Counted from the first letter of the stretch, positions 41,962 to 50,250 are shown. The stretch: DNA of 64,000 nucleotides from Curtobacterium sp. VKM Ac-2922 (GCF_022815645.1 NZ_JALGRO010000006.1:158656-222655); one strand, 5' to 3'. Made by a program: numbers and translations. The notes: generated by a model from the letters alone, not told the origin.

Positions 41962-42686
41962 GCCGCGACCCCCGCCTGGGCCGTCGCGCCGCGCGCGTCC
42001 GCAGCCATCCGGTCGAGCTTGCGGTCGAACAGCAGCAGGCGGGTGCCGTGCACGAGCAGCGCCGCGATGCCCGTCGGGATGGCCCAGAGCGCCAGGTCGA
42101 TGGGTTCGAGTGCCAGGTCGTAGGTGGCGTCGACGAACGTCGTGATGAGCAGGATCGAGCCGACGGCGACGAAGACGTCCTCGCCGAAGAACACCCCGAC
42201 GGTGTCCGACGACGCCGAGTACCCCTTGATCTTCTCGCGCATCGTCTCGTCCACCCGGCCGTACTTCTTGATGGCAGCGCCTTCGGCCATCGGGTACACG
42301 AGCGGTCGCACGGTCTGGGCCGGCCCGCCGATGCTGGTGAGCCCGACCGCCGCGGTGACCTGCCGGATGACCAGGTACCCCGCCAGCAGCCGGCCGGTCG
42401 TGAGCCGGTCGAGCTTGGCGATGAGCCGCTTGGCCTGGTCCTGCAACCCGTAGCGCTCGACGAGCCCGATGACCGGCAGCACGAGCGCGAAGGTGGTGAC
42501 GGAACGGCTCGACGCGAAGCCGTTGCCGAACGCGTCGAGGATGCCGACGGGCCCGATGCCGCCGATGGCCGCGGTGACGATGCCGGCAACCGTGACGACG
42601 AGCAGCGCGTTGACCCGCAGTGCGAACCCGACGATGACGACGGCAACCCCGATGAGCACGAACATGCGGGACAGTCTGGACCGCAT
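41958..42686 (-). CDS. DUF969 membrane protein, transporter subunit
   Basis: A 242-residue integral membrane protein of the DUF969 family with about six helices. It reads FVLIGVAVVIVGFALRVNALLVVTVAGIVTAAIGGIGPVGILDAFGNGFASSR, GLTSIGGPAQTVRPLVYPMAEGAA and SASSDTVGVFFGEDVFVAVGSILLITTF. The start at 42686 lies within the operator palindrome, with no Shine-Dalgarno site. A second ATG at 42665 is possible; leaderless expression would fit the former. It is the first of the operon with DUF979 and DUF2891, probably importing 5-oxoproline. Confidence 0.83.
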   Translation of the reverse strand: MRSRLSRMFVLIGVAVVIVGFALRVNALLVVTVAGIVTAAIGGIGPVGILDAFGNGFASSRSVTTFALVLPVIGLVERYGLQDQAKRLIAKLDRLTTGRLLAGYLVIRQVTAAVGLTSIGGPAQTVRPLVYPMAEGAAIKKYGRVDETMREKIKGYSASSDTVGVFFGEDVFVAVGSILLITTFVDATYDLALEPIDLALWAIPTGIAALLVHGTRLLLFDRKLDRMAADARGATAQAGVAA

Positions 42687-42696
42687 TGTTCAACAA
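42686..42696 (-). promoter_or_regulatory. Operator before the DUF969/979 transporter operon (copy 2)
   Basis: TTGTTCAACAA (inside ATTGTTCAACAAT, 42685-42697), the exact reverse complement of the palindrome before pxpA. It overlaps the DUF969 start codon and lies 89 bp from the divergent GntR gene. Confidence 0.78.
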
Positions 42697-42784
42697 TCAC
42701 AAGCACATCGCGTGATCTGTAACACGCCGGTCACACGCGACGCCGGGTGATGGGACGCCCACCACTCCGTGCCAGGATCGCCCC

Positions 42785-43429
42785 ATGACCCGAACCGTCA
42801 GCGGCGCAGCGTCGACGGCCGACCGGCTGCGCGCGATGATCGCCGCGGGCGACTTCTCCCCCGGCGCACAGCTCTCCGAGGAGCGCCTCAGCGAGCAGCT
42901 CGGCGTCTCACGGAACACCCTGCGCGAGGCATTCCGCCTGCTCGCCCGCGACCGGCTGGTCGAGCACGTCTTCAACCGTGGGGTCTTCGTCCGCCGCCTC
43001 ACCGCCGAGGACGTCACCGACCTGTACGCCGCTCGCCAGGTGCTCGAGGGCGCCGCGGTCCGCGCCATCGCCCCCGACTCCGCCGCGATGCGGGACGTCG
43101 CCGCAGCCGTCGATGACGCGCGGGTCGCCGCCGCAGCGGGCGACTGGCAGGCGGTCGGCACGGCGGACATCAGGTTCCACGCCGCGCTCGTCCGGGCCCT
43201 GCCGAGCGAACGGCTCTGGGGGCTCATGGACGGGCTGCTCGCCGAGATGCGGCTGGCCTTCCTGACGACCGACGACCCCGCCGCCTTCCACGCCGGCTTC
43301 GTCGACCGCAACCAGGCGATCGTCGCCGCACTGCGCGCCGGCGACCCGGAAGCCGCGTCGACCCTGCTGACCGACTACCTGGACGACGCTGCGCGCACGC
43401 TCCGATCCGCGGCGGCAGCCGCCGACTGA
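42785..43429 (+). CDS. GntR-family (FCD) regulator of 5-oxoproline use
   Basis: A 214-residue regulator with an N-terminal winged helix (about 8-75: TADRLRAMIAAGDFSPGAQLSEERLSEQLGVSRNTLREAFRLLARDRLVEHVFNRGVFVRRL). A C-terminal FCD all-helical ligand domain follows (DVTDLYAARQVLEGAAVRAIA, DIRFHAALVRALPSERLWGLM, NQAIVAALRAGDPEAAS), with the metal-binding Asp/His positions typical of FCD. It is divergent from the DUF969/DUF979/DUF2891 operon. The matching palindrome at pxpABC makes it the likely local regulator of both operons. Confidence 0.92.
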   Translation: MTRTVSGAASTADRLRAMIAAGDFSPGAQLSEERLSEQLGVSRNTLREAFRLLARDRLVEHVFNRGVFVRRLTAEDVTDLYAARQVLEGAAVRAIAPDSAAMRDVAAAVDDARVAAAAGDWQAVGTADIRFHAALVRALPSERLWGLMDGLLAEMRLAFLTTDDPAAFHAGFVDRNQAIVAALRAGDPEAASTLLTDYLDDAARTLRSAAAAAD

Positions 43430-43473
43430 CGGACGGGAGGCCCGTGGCGGCACCGCCACGGGCCTCCCGTCCG
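43430..43473 (+). terminator. Palindrome family A terminator after the GntR gene
   Basis: Perfect 21-bp arms (CGGACGGGAGGCCCGTGGCGG with its complement) around a CA centre, starting on the last base of the GntR gene. It is the strongest and longest member of the family in the window. Confidence 0.85.
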
Positions 43474-43600
43474 CACCGCCACGGCAACCATGCGGTGCGG
43501 GGAACCGCACATCGCACGTCCAGCCGTTCCCGAGCGGGAACAGCGGGTGCCAGCATGAGCCGTCCGCCGCATCTGCGCCCCGGACAGAGGGGATCCCATC

Positions 43601-44926
43601 GTGAAGAAACTCGTGATCGTCGCCGTCGCTGCGGCGGCACTCGTCCTCGGAGCAGCCGCACCAGCGGCTGCCGCTCCTGTCCGGTCCGCCCCGGCCACCC
43701 CGATCCGCGTCACCGTCCGTGGGGAGGACGACACCGCGACCGTGCACTGGCGTGCGGCACGTCAGGGCGCGCCGGTCGCGGGGTGGACCGTCGCCGTCAA
43801 GCCGGTCGAGCAGCGGCCGGGTCACGGCGTCGTGACCCTGCCCGTGAACGCGCGGTCGCACTGCTTCGAGTCGTTGACACCGGGGACGACCTACACGTTC
43901 TCGGTCCGCGCCACGAACAAGCGCGGCAGCAGCCCGGCGGCCTCGGTGCGGTACACGGTGCCGAAGGTCGCTGCACCGACCGTCTCCGCGCTGTTCGGAC
44001 TCGACACCGCGGGCAACGTCGTCCGCTTCGCCACCGACGGCAGCACGGCGAGCACCGTCGTCGCACCGAACGGTGACGGCTACACCGCCGACCAGCAGGG
44101 CGACGTCTTCGTGCCTGCCGCTGACGGCACCACCATCGTCGAGTACCCGCACGACGGCTCCGCGTCCCACTCGGTCGCGACCGGACTGCACGCCTCGCCG
44201 GACCTGCGCACCGACGACGCGGGCGACCTGTTCTGGGCGGACTCCGTCTCCGGCGCAGTGAACCGACTGCCCGTCGGCAGCAGCACCCCGGCCGCCGTGC
44301 CGGGACTCGGCACACCCGGCTCGCTGTGGGCCGTCTCCTCGACCGGCATCGTGGCGACCTTCCGCCACGCGTCGTCGGGTGACGTGCTGACCGTGCGCAC
44401 CGCAGCGGGAGCCGTCACGACCCGCACGCTGACCGGTTCGGGACCGTTCCCCTCGGGTCGTGCGGACGCCATGTCCGTCGAGGCCGACGGTGACGTCTAC
44501 ATCCACTCGTGGACGGTCGGCGCCAGTGGCTACAACACGTGGTACCTGCTGCCCGTGGGGAGCTCGACCTCGACGAAGCTGTCGGACCGCACGGCGTTCG
44601 AGATCGGCGCGGTGAGCAAGGACGGCTTCGTGCTGGTCGAGTCGAAGCAGTGGTGCGCGGCCCCGGCCGAGTACCCGACCCCGTGCGCCATCGACCGGTC
44701 GTTCTCCGACGAGCTCGTCCGATCCGGCACCACGACGACGAAGTACCCGGTGACGGGCATCACCGCCGTCGACCGCTCGCCGGTGTTCGGCGTGACCGAC
44801 GACGCCGGCGACCTGTTCGGCGACATCCCCGCCGGTCCGACGCCGGGTCTCTGGCGCCTGCCGGCCGGTGGTGGAGCCGCACAGCAGCTGTCCGCCGACC
44901 AGTTCACCCGCCTCGTCGCAGCCTGA
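43601..44926 (+). CDS. Secreted fibronectin-III/beta-propeller protein
   Basis: A 441-residue exported protein. The signal peptide MKKLVIVAVAAAALVLGAAAPAAAA is followed by a fibronectin type III module (about 32-120: PIRVTVRGEDDTATVHWRAARQG ... TPGTTYTFSVRATNKRGSS). Residues about 130-430 contain repeated blades such as FATDGSTASTVVAPNGDGYTADQQGDVFVPAADG and LRTDDAGDLFWADSVSGAVNRLP, a six-bladed NHL/beta-propeller pattern. The substrate or partner is unknown; surface adhesion or sugar binding is possible. The GTG at 43601 has a GAGGGG ribosome site. It is followed by a clean terminator. Confidence 0.83.
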   Translation: MKKLVIVAVAAAALVLGAAAPAAAAPVRSAPATPIRVTVRGEDDTATVHWRAARQGAPVAGWTVAVKPVEQRPGHGVVTLPVNARSHCFESLTPGTTYTFSVRATNKRGSSPAASVRYTVPKVAAPTVSALFGLDTAGNVVRFATDGSTASTVVAPNGDGYTADQQGDVFVPAADGTTIVEYPHDGSASHSVATGLHASPDLRTDDAGDLFWADSVSGAVNRLPVGSSTPAAVPGLGTPGSLWAVSSTGIVATFRHASSGDVLTVRTAAGAVTTRTLTGSGPFPSGRADAMSVEADGDVYIHSWTVGASGYNTWYLLPVGSSTSTKLSDRTAFEIGAVSKDGFVLVESKQWCAAPAEYPTPCAIDRSFSDELVRSGTTTTKYPVTGITAVDRSPVFGVTDDAGDLFGDIPAGPTPGLWRLPAGGGAAQQLSADQFTRLVAA

Positions 44927-44942
44927 CACGACGCAGCACCGA

Positions 44943-44976
44943 GAACGCCCCGCCGTCATCCGACGGCGGGGCGTTC
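44943..44976 (+). terminator. Intrinsic terminator
   Basis: GAACGCCCCGCCGTC and GACGGCGGGGCGTTC form a perfect 15-bp stem with a four-base loop (ATCC), 17 bp after the stop of the secreted FN3/propeller gene. A partly T-rich end (GTTCCTCGTCC) follows. Confidence 0.9.
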
Positions 44977-45011
44977 CTCGTCCCCCGAGCAGTCGGGCGG
45001 GACGACGTCGG

Positions 45012-45587
45012 TCAGTGCCCGAGCAGCGCAGCGACCGCGTCGACGACGACCTGGCGTCGCCGCGGTGCTGTCACGGACTGCACCAGGGGCGCGTACTCGG
45101 ACGTGGTCGAGCTCCAGAAGGCGGCCAGGTGCACGACCAGCCCGAGCAGGACGGCGGGTCGGTGGGACCGTGGGAGGACCCCGGCGCGCTGGGCGTGCTC
45201 GATCGCGGCGGTCAGCTCTGTGGCGCGCTCGACGATCGCCGGCAGTGGGTGCTGATCGGCACGCTCGAGCCGGTGCCACGTCAGCAGGCGCGGCATCCAC
45301 GGACGATCGACCGCGGCGTCGTGCAGGTTCCCGGCCCACTCCGGCAGGTGCTCGGCGTCGAACGGGACCGCAGCGAGCAGGTCGTCGACGGTCTGGGTGA
45401 CCAGGGCGTCGAACAGTCCTTCCTTGCTACCGAAGTAGTGGAAGGCCTGCGCCTTGTTGCTCGAGGCGGCGGCACCGATGCGTTCGATGCGCGCCGACGC
45501 CAGGCCGACGGCGGCGAACTCGTCGCGTGCCGCGAGCAGCAGTCGGGCGCGCATCGCGTCGGCGGCGGGCGGCGTGAAGGTGGCCAT
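45012..45587 (-). CDS. TetR-family transcriptional regulator
   Basis: A 191-residue TetR regulator. The helix-turn-helix is at about 9-56 (AMRARLLLAARDEFAAVGLASARIERIGAAASSNKAQAFHYFGSKEGLFDALV), followed by a helical ligand domain with HRLERADQHPLPAIVERATELTAA and LGLVVHLAAFWSSTTSEYAPLVQ. The ATG at 45587 is preferred over an in-frame GTG at 45596. It is convergent with the secreted FN3 gene. A palindrome family A element separates it from the GH16 gene on the same strand. The target is unknown; autoregulation is likely. Confidence 0.85.
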   Translation of the reverse strand: MATFTPPAADAMRARLLLAARDEFAAVGLASARIERIGAAASSNKAQAFHYFGSKEGLFDALVTQTVDDLLAAVPFDAEHLPEWAGNLHDAAVDRPWMPRLLTWHRLERADQHPLPAIVERATELTAAIEHAQRAGVLPRSHRPAVLLGLVVHLAAFWSSTTSEYAPLVQSVTAPRRRQVVVDAVAALLGH

Positions 45588-45646
45588 GGCCACCACGGTA
45601 CCGAGCGGGCGGGGCAGGCGGCAGCAGGCGCGGTGGCCGGGCCGCA

Positions 45647-45686
45647 GACGGAAGGCCCGCTGCCAGCTGGCATCGGGCCTCCCGTC
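45647..45686 (-). terminator. Palindrome family A element after the GH16 gene
   Basis: Twenty-base arms with two mismatches (GACGGAAGGCCCGCTGCCAG at 45647-45666), centred on CCAG|CTGG, 21 bp past the GH16 stop on the minus strand. Confidence 0.75.
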
Positions 45687-45707
45687 CGTCTCCGGTTCAG
45701 ACCACGA

Positions 45708-46616
45708 TCACTCGGTGGTCGCGACCCAGTCGATCTGCAGGTTGCCGGAGGCACCCCAGTTGCCGGTCTGGAACATGAAACGGTGCGGCGTGGTGGGCAC
45801 GTCGTGCGTCACGGTCTGCAGGACCTTGCCGTCGACGCTGTACGTCACCGACTGACCGGGGATCCACTGGACCGTGTAGGTGTGCCAGTCGCGCCACGAG
45901 ACCCCGCTGGGGATCTGGGTGCGGTTCGCCTCTTGACCCGGGGTCATCGAGTGCTGGAACGCGGAGGGGCTTGCCTCGAAGTTGCCCTCCGGGAAGTCGA
46001 TCTCGCCGTCGGACCAGACGTTCGACGTCGGCCACAGCATGAACGCCGCGCCGTTGCCGTCGCCACCGTCCGCACGAGCGCGGACGGAGAAGGTCCCACC
46101 GACGTGGTCCCAGGCGCCGGCCGAGGTACCGAAGGTGCCGGCAGCGCCGTCACCACCGAGCGCGACGTTCATGACGCCGTTCGCCACGGAGACGGTCTTG
46201 CTCGGCGCGTAGATGCCCGACGTGCCGTCCGGGTAGGGCTGCCACGCCTGCTTGTACAGCGACGCGACCTTGCCGAGCAGGGCCGGCGTGTTGAAGTCCT
46301 CGACGAACGACGCGTCCGGCGCGGTCGCAGCGGAGTCCTGCTGCGCGGCGGGGGCGGCCTCGGCCGTCACGTCGTCGGTCGGGGTGGGCTCCGGCGTCGT
46401 GTCCTCGACCGGTGCCGACTCTTCGGTCGGCGCAGGCGTGGGGTCCTCGGTCGGGGTCGGCGTCGGGTCCTCGGTGGGGGTCGGCGACGGCGCGGGGCGG
46501 GAGTGGTGGGAGCCACCGTCCCAGCCCCACCAGGAGCAGGCCTGTGCGGCGGTGGGGGCCCCGATCAGCATCAGGCTCGCGGTGGCCACCGCGATCATCT
46601 TGGCGCGGCGGTTCAT
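45708..46616 (-). CDS. Secreted GH16 family glycosyl hydrolase
   Basis: A 302-residue secreted enzyme. The signal peptide MNRRAKMIAVATASLMLIGAPTAAQA is followed by a long Pro/Thr/Glu repeat linker (residues about 40-85, PTPTEDPTPTPTEDPTPAPTEE). A laminarinase/beta-glucanase fold then spans about 105-302. The active-site signature SDGEIDFPEGNF contains E-x-D-x-x-E, the GH16 nucleophile and acid/base. Other blocks are WHTYTVQWIPGQSVTYSVDG and FMFQTGNWGASGNLQIDWV. It probably cleaves beta-1,3/1,4-glucans. The ATG at 46616 is the sensible start. Confidence 0.88.
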   Translation of the reverse strand: MNRRAKMIAVATASLMLIGAPTAAQACSWWGWDGGSHHSRPAPSPTPTEDPTPTPTEDPTPAPTEESAPVEDTTPEPTPTDDVTAEAAPAAQQDSAATAPDASFVEDFNTPALLGKVASLYKQAWQPYPDGTSGIYAPSKTVSVANGVMNVALGGDGAAGTFGTSAGAWDHVGGTFSVRARADGGDGNGAAFMLWPTSNVWSDGEIDFPEGNFEASPSAFQHSMTPGQEANRTQIPSGVSWRDWHTYTVQWIPGQSVTYSVDGKVLQTVTHDVPTTPHRFMFQTGNWGASGNLQIDWVATTE

Positions 46617-46785
46617 CGGGCGTTCCGTTCGGTGGGGGTCGTGGGGGTCTTCAGGCGCATGGGCGTGCGCGTGCTTCGAGTGGAGATGTCGGGCTCCTCT
46701 AGGGGCTCGGGCGCGGGAAGCGGCGGGATGGGATGCGTCCGGACGGCAGGATGCCGAAGGTGGTTCGGTGACGCGTCCCCCAGAC

Positions 46786-46797
46786 ATGATGCATCAT
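46786..46797 (-). promoter_or_regulatory. 12-bp palindrome upstream of the GH16 gene
   Basis: ATGATGCATCAT is a perfect palindrome in the long upstream region of the GH16 gene and unusually AT-rich for the locus. It is a candidate operator 170 bp from the start. Confidence 0.35.
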
Positions 46798-47123
46798 CTG
46801 TGCCTCGTTCGGGGGACACTGCACAAATCGGTGCCTGAACATCCAGGGTCCACACCGTGGACTCGTCGGCTCGCGAGCCGACCGGACGGTGCAGTCCGCG
46901 CACGCCTGGGAACCCGCCAGCGCCCCGGGTCGTACCGTCGCTGGTGCTCCTCCGCGGTCCCGAGCCGCGGATGCCCGACCCCGGTACCGGGCGGACATCG
47001 TCTGACGAGAGCGTCGCACCCGACGGCGTCGTAGCGCGCGGGCGTCCCCCCGGGCCCGAACCCGCCGTGGACACCCTCGCACCTCTGCGCGCGGGCGCTG
47101 GCGGCGGCGGGGGTCTGCGCGCA

Positions 47124-47186
47124 TCGCACCCTCTCAGCCCCATCGCGCCCCCGTGGCACGGGCGCGATGTCCACGCCGGGGTGCGA
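47124..47186. repeat. Nested-hairpin repeat B, copy 1
   Basis: An outer stem TCGCACCC/GGGTGCGA (47124-47131, 47179-47186) encloses an inner stem CATCGCGCCC/GGGCGCGATG (47141-47150, 47160-47169). The same layout and most of the sequence recur at 49039-49102. Confidence 0.75.
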
Positions 47187-47236
47187 CCCAGGCACCCCGG
47201 AGCGCCCCTGCCCGCGCGAGCGGGTTGACTGGTCCC

Positions 47237-48187
47237 ATGGCAGACGTGCTGATCCTCGGTGGCACCGGTTGGCTCGGTCGACACATCGCCGCACAGTCCC
47301 TGGCGGACGGCGATGACGTCACCTGCCTGGCGCGAGGCACGTCCGGCGCCGTGCCCCACGGAGCACGGCTCGTGCGCGCAGACCGACGCGATCCCGACGC
47401 GTACGACCCGGTCCGCCGCCCGTGGGACCGCGTCGTCGAGGTCGCGTCCGACCCGGGCCTGGTGGCCGGAGCGCTCGACGCGCTCGCCGACCACGCCGGG
47501 CACTGGACGCTCGTCTCGACGGTCTCCGTCTCCGCGGACGACGACCGACCCGGCGCCGACGAGTCCGCTCCCCTGGTCGAGCCGACGGACCTGTCGCAGT
47601 ACGCCGACGCCAAGGTCGCCGCCGAACGTGCGACGGCCGAGCGACTCGGCGACCGGCTGCTGATCGCCCGACCCGGGTTGATCGTCGGCCCCGGCGACCC
47701 GAGCGACCGGTTCGGGTACTGGCCAGCTCGGCTGAGCCAGCCCGGCCCGGTGCTGATCCCGACGCCGACGGACCGGTTCGTGCAGACGGTCGACGTCCGC
47801 GACCTGGCCGCGTGGATCGCCCGCACCGATGCCACCGGCCCGGTGAACGTCGTCGGCGATGCCGTCCCGATGGACGCCTTCTTCCGCGAGGCCGTCGCGG
47901 TGGCCGGCTTCGCAGGCGAGCTCCTCCCGCTCGAGGACGAGGCCCTGCTTGAACACGACGTCCGCTACTGGGCCGGTCCCCGATCGCTGCCGCTCTGGCT
48001 GCCACGCTCGGCGTCGGGCTTCGCCCGTCGGTCGAACAGCGCGTTCCGGCAGTCGGGCGGGACCACCCGGCCGCTCAGGACGACCCTGCGGGACGTCCTG
48101 ACGGACGAGCAGGCTCGAGGCGTCACCCGCCCACGACGCTCCGGCCTGACGCTGGCAGAGGAGGCCGCGGTCCTCGCAGCCCGGTGA
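47237..48187 (+). CDS. NAD-dependent epimerase/reductase family protein
   Basis: A 316-residue extended-SDR-like protein. Residues 1-25 hold MADVLILGGTGWLGRHIAAQSL (G-x-x-G-x-x-G Rossmann). The middle includes HWTLVSTVSVSADDD and DLSQYADAKVAAERATAERLGDRLLIARPGLIVGPGDPSDRFGYW, with a Y-x-x-x-K-like active site. The end includes FVQTVDVRDLAAWIA. It belongs to the epimerase/isoflavone-reductase group with unknown substrate. The ATG at 47237 follows CCC with a weak ribosome site; the family-typical start makes it reliable. A palindrome family A hairpin follows it. Confidence 0.82.
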   Translation: MADVLILGGTGWLGRHIAAQSLADGDDVTCLARGTSGAVPHGARLVRADRRDPDAYDPVRRPWDRVVEVASDPGLVAGALDALADHAGHWTLVSTVSVSADDDRPGADESAPLVEPTDLSQYADAKVAAERATAERLGDRLLIARPGLIVGPGDPSDRFGYWPARLSQPGPVLIPTPTDRFVQTVDVRDLAAWIARTDATGPVNVVGDAVPMDAFFREAVAVAGFAGELLPLEDEALLEHDVRYWAGPRSLPLWLPRSASGFARRSNSAFRQSGGTTRPLRTTLRDVLTDEQARGVTRPRRSGLTLAEEAAVLAAR

Positions 48188-48191
48188 CCGC

Positions 48192-48233
48192 GGACGGGAG
48201 GCCCGGTACCAGCTGGCACCGACCCTCCTGTCC
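48192..48233 (+). terminator. Palindrome family A element after the epimerase gene
   Basis: Twenty-one-base arms with four mismatches (GGACGGGAGGCCCGGTACCAG) centred on CCAG|CTGG, five bases after the stop codon. Confidence 0.72.
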
Positions 48234-48279
48234 GGCGATGGGTCGCGTCAACGACCCGTGCCGTCCGTAGGCTCGTTGC

Positions 48280-48669
48280 ATGTCCACCAGGTCGAAGCCG
48301 TTCGCGCAGTACGCCACGGTGCTGTCGGACGGCCGCACCGCCGTCGAGGTGGCGGTCTTCGATCCGTTCCTCGTCACGGTCGTGCTCGTCGCGTCGAGCA
48401 AGCGGGACGCGCTCGATCGAGTCCGGTCACTCGGCGGCCGGAACGTGCACGTCGCGAAGGGCTTCCGGCCCGGCCACCGGACGGTCGACGAGTTCCTGAC
48501 CCGCGGCGTCGACGGCGTGTTCGCGCCGGAGCCGTTCGACGGCACGTGGCTGCCGCTGCCGGACCTGCCCGCGTTCCTCGACGGCACGAGCCGCCACCTG
48601 GCGCGCTACGACCAGACCCGCTTCGACCGCAGGTGGGTACGAGGAACGGGCGAGTCCACCGCGCAGTGA
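48280..48669 (+). CDS. Hypothetical protein
   Basis: A 129-residue protein (MSTRSKPFAQYATVLSDGRTAVEVAVFDPFLVTVVLVASSKRDALDRVRSLGG) with a small alpha/beta pattern and no signal, membrane segment or known motif that I can identify. RSLGGRNVHVAKGFRPGHRTVDEFL and FDGTWLPLPDLPAFLDG look conserved. The ATG at 48280 follows shortly after a terminator and is probably the start of its own unit. The next small gene begins 36 bp after its stop, so the two may be co-transcribed. Function is not known. Confidence 0.6.
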   Translation: MSTRSKPFAQYATVLSDGRTAVEVAVFDPFLVTVVLVASSKRDALDRVRSLGGRNVHVAKGFRPGHRTVDEFLTRGVDGVFAPEPFDGTWLPLPDLPAFLDGTSRHLARYDQTRFDRRWVRGTGESTAQ

Positions 48670-48704
48670 CCGCCGCTCCCGCGAGCACGCTCTACGATCA
48701 CTCC

Positions 48705-49022
48705 GTGCCCGAACGCATCATGTACGTCCAGCTCAAGACCGGCCACGACCTGGACGCCGGCCCCGCATGGATCACCCGTGTGCGGTTCACGAAGTCGTGG
48801 AAGACCGCGATCTTCCACGGACGGACGCTCGCACGCTCGGCTGCCTTCGACGCGAACTTCGTGGACGTCGAGTCCCGGGAACGGTACTGGGTGTCGGGGC
48901 CGAAGCGGGACCAGACTGACGCGCGGTACCGCCACGGGGCGCCGATCGTCGAGGACGACGTGCGCGACGAGTACGACGCGTTCCTCGGGGGCGCAGCCCT
49001 GCCCGGCCGCGAACACGGCTGA
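48705..49022 (+). CDS. Conserved small protein of unknown function
   Basis: A 105-residue basic protein: VPERIMYVQLKTGHDLDAGPAWITRVRFTKSWKTAIFHGRTLARSAAFDANFVDVESRERYWVSGPKRDQTDARY. The MYVQLKTG-x-D-x-D-x-GPAWI start and SGPKRDxxDxRY middle feel like a conserved actinobacterial family, but I cannot name it. A GTG at 48705 gives a few more residues than the ATG at 48720 (MYVQ), which may be the real start. A nested-hairpin repeat B copy follows the stop. Confidence 0.6.
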   Translation: MPERIMYVQLKTGHDLDAGPAWITRVRFTKSWKTAIFHGRTLARSAAFDANFVDVESRERYWVSGPKRDQTDARYRHGAPIVEDDVRDEYDAFLGGAALPGREHG

Positions 49023-49038
49023 CGACGCCGCGCGTGCA

Positions 49039-49102
49039 TCGCACCCCCTGAGCGACATCGCGCCCCGGTGCGACGGGGCGCGATGTCCGCACCGGGGTGC
49101 GA
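49039..49102. repeat. Nested-hairpin repeat B, copy 2
   Basis: The outer stem TCGCACCCC/GGGGTGCGA (49039-49047, 49094-49102) and inner 11-bp stem CATCGCGCCCC/GGGGCGCGATG (49056-49066, 49075-49085) match copy 1 at 47124-47186. This copy has longer, cleaner stems. It lies between convergent genes and could serve as a bidirectional terminator. Confidence 0.8.
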
Positions 49103-49176
49103 AGCGCGCGGACCGGCCGGTGCGCGGGCGCGCCGGCCGGTAGGCGCGCGGGCGGGCCAGCCGACGCCGACGCGCC

Positions 49177-50250
49177 TCAGGCCGCGTCGAGCTCCCGCGT
49201 CAGCGCTGCCACGAAGTCGTCGATGTCCTGCTCCGAGGTGTCGAACGAACACATCCACCGCACCTCGTTCCGGCTGGCGTCCCAGTCGTAGAACCGGAAG
49301 TGCTTGCGCAGCCGATCGGCCACGCCGGCGGGCAGCGTCGCGAACACCCCGTTCGCCTGGGTCTGCTGGCTGAATCCGACGCCCTGGATGCTGCCGTCCG
49401 CGATCCCCTGCTCGAGGGCCGACCGGAGTCGAGCGGCCATGGCGTTGGCGTGCCCGGCCGAGCGCAGGTACAGGTCGTCGGACAGCAGCGCGATGAGCTG
49501 GGCCGACACGAACCGCATCTTCGACGACAGCTGCATGTTCATCTTGCGCAGGTAGTGCAGGCCCTCGGATGCCGACGGGTTCAGCACGATGATCGCTTCG
49601 CCGTAGAGCATGCCGTTCTTGGTGCCGCCGAAGCTCAGCACGTCGACACCGGCGTCCGTGGTGAACTCGCGCAGCGGGATCCCGAGGGACGCCGCGGCGT
49701 TCGAGATGCGGGCACCGTCCATGTGCAGCTTCATGCCGAGCGGGTGGATGTGGTCGGCGATCGCGCGGACCTCGTCGACCGTGTACGCGGTGCCGAGCTC
49801 GGTCGTCTGGGTGATCGACACGACGAGCGGCTGGGGCCGGTGCTCGTCACCCCAACCCCAGGCTTCCTTGTCGATGAGCTCCGGGGTGAGCTTGCCGTCG
49901 GGGGCGTCGACGGTCAGCAGCTTGATGCCGGCGACCCGCTCCGGAGCCCCGGCTTCGTCGGTGTGGATGTGCGCGGTCGAGGTGCACACGACGGCACCCC
50001 AGCGCGGCAGCATCGACTGCAGACCGACGACGTTCGCGCCCGTGCCGTTGAACACCGGGAAGGCCTCGGCCTGCTCGCCGAAGTGCTGGCGGACGACGTC
50101 GTTGAGCCGTGCCGTGTAGACGTCCTCGCCGTAGGCGATCTGGTGTCCGGCGTTGGCGGCGGCGATCGCGTCGAGGATCTCGGGGTGCACCCCGGCGTAG
50201 TTGTCCGAGGCGAAGCCCCGCAGGTCCAGGTCGTGCAGTTGCAGGGTCAC
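49177..50250 (-). CDS. Low-specificity L-threonine aldolase
   Basis: A 357-residue PLP enzyme splitting L-threonine (and allo-threonine) to glycine and acetaldehyde. The PLP Lys is Lys211 in VLSFGGTKNGMLYGEA and the cofactor Asp is Asp178 in LHMDGARISNAAASLG. The front half has FASDNYAGVHPEILDAIAAAN and FNGTGANVVGLQSML. Length and blocks match bacterial threonine aldolases. The GTG at 50250 begins VTLQLHDLDLRGF, with an AAGAAG-like site upstream. It is 48 bp from the SDR gene on the same strand and may be co-transcribed with SDR and DUF6421. Confidence 0.92.
   Translation of the reverse strand: MTLQLHDLDLRGFASDNYAGVHPEILDAIAAANAGHQIAYGEDVYTARLNDVVRQHFGEQAEAFPVFNGTGANVVGLQSMLPRWGAVVCTSTAHIHTDEAGAPERVAGIKLLTVDAPDGKLTPELIDKEAWGWGDEHRPQPLVVSITQTTELGTAYTVDEVRAIADHIHPLGMKLHMDGARISNAAASLGIPLREFTTDAGVDVLSFGGTKNGMLYGEAIIVLNPSASEGLHYLRKMNMQLSSKMRFVSAQLIALLSDDLYLRSAGHANAMAARLRSALEQGIADGSIQGVGFSQQTQANGVFATLPAGVADRLRKHFRFYDWDASRNEVRWMCSFDTSEQDIDDFVAALTRELDAA

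Larger units (their letters stand above)
46617..47236. other. 620 bp intergenic region between divergent GH16 and epimerase genes
   Basis: No convincing gene. It holds the GH16 promoter, a 12-bp palindrome (46786-46797), and a copy of nested-hairpin repeat B (47124-47186) near the epimerase start. Frames in this stretch lack family character. Confidence 0.6.
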
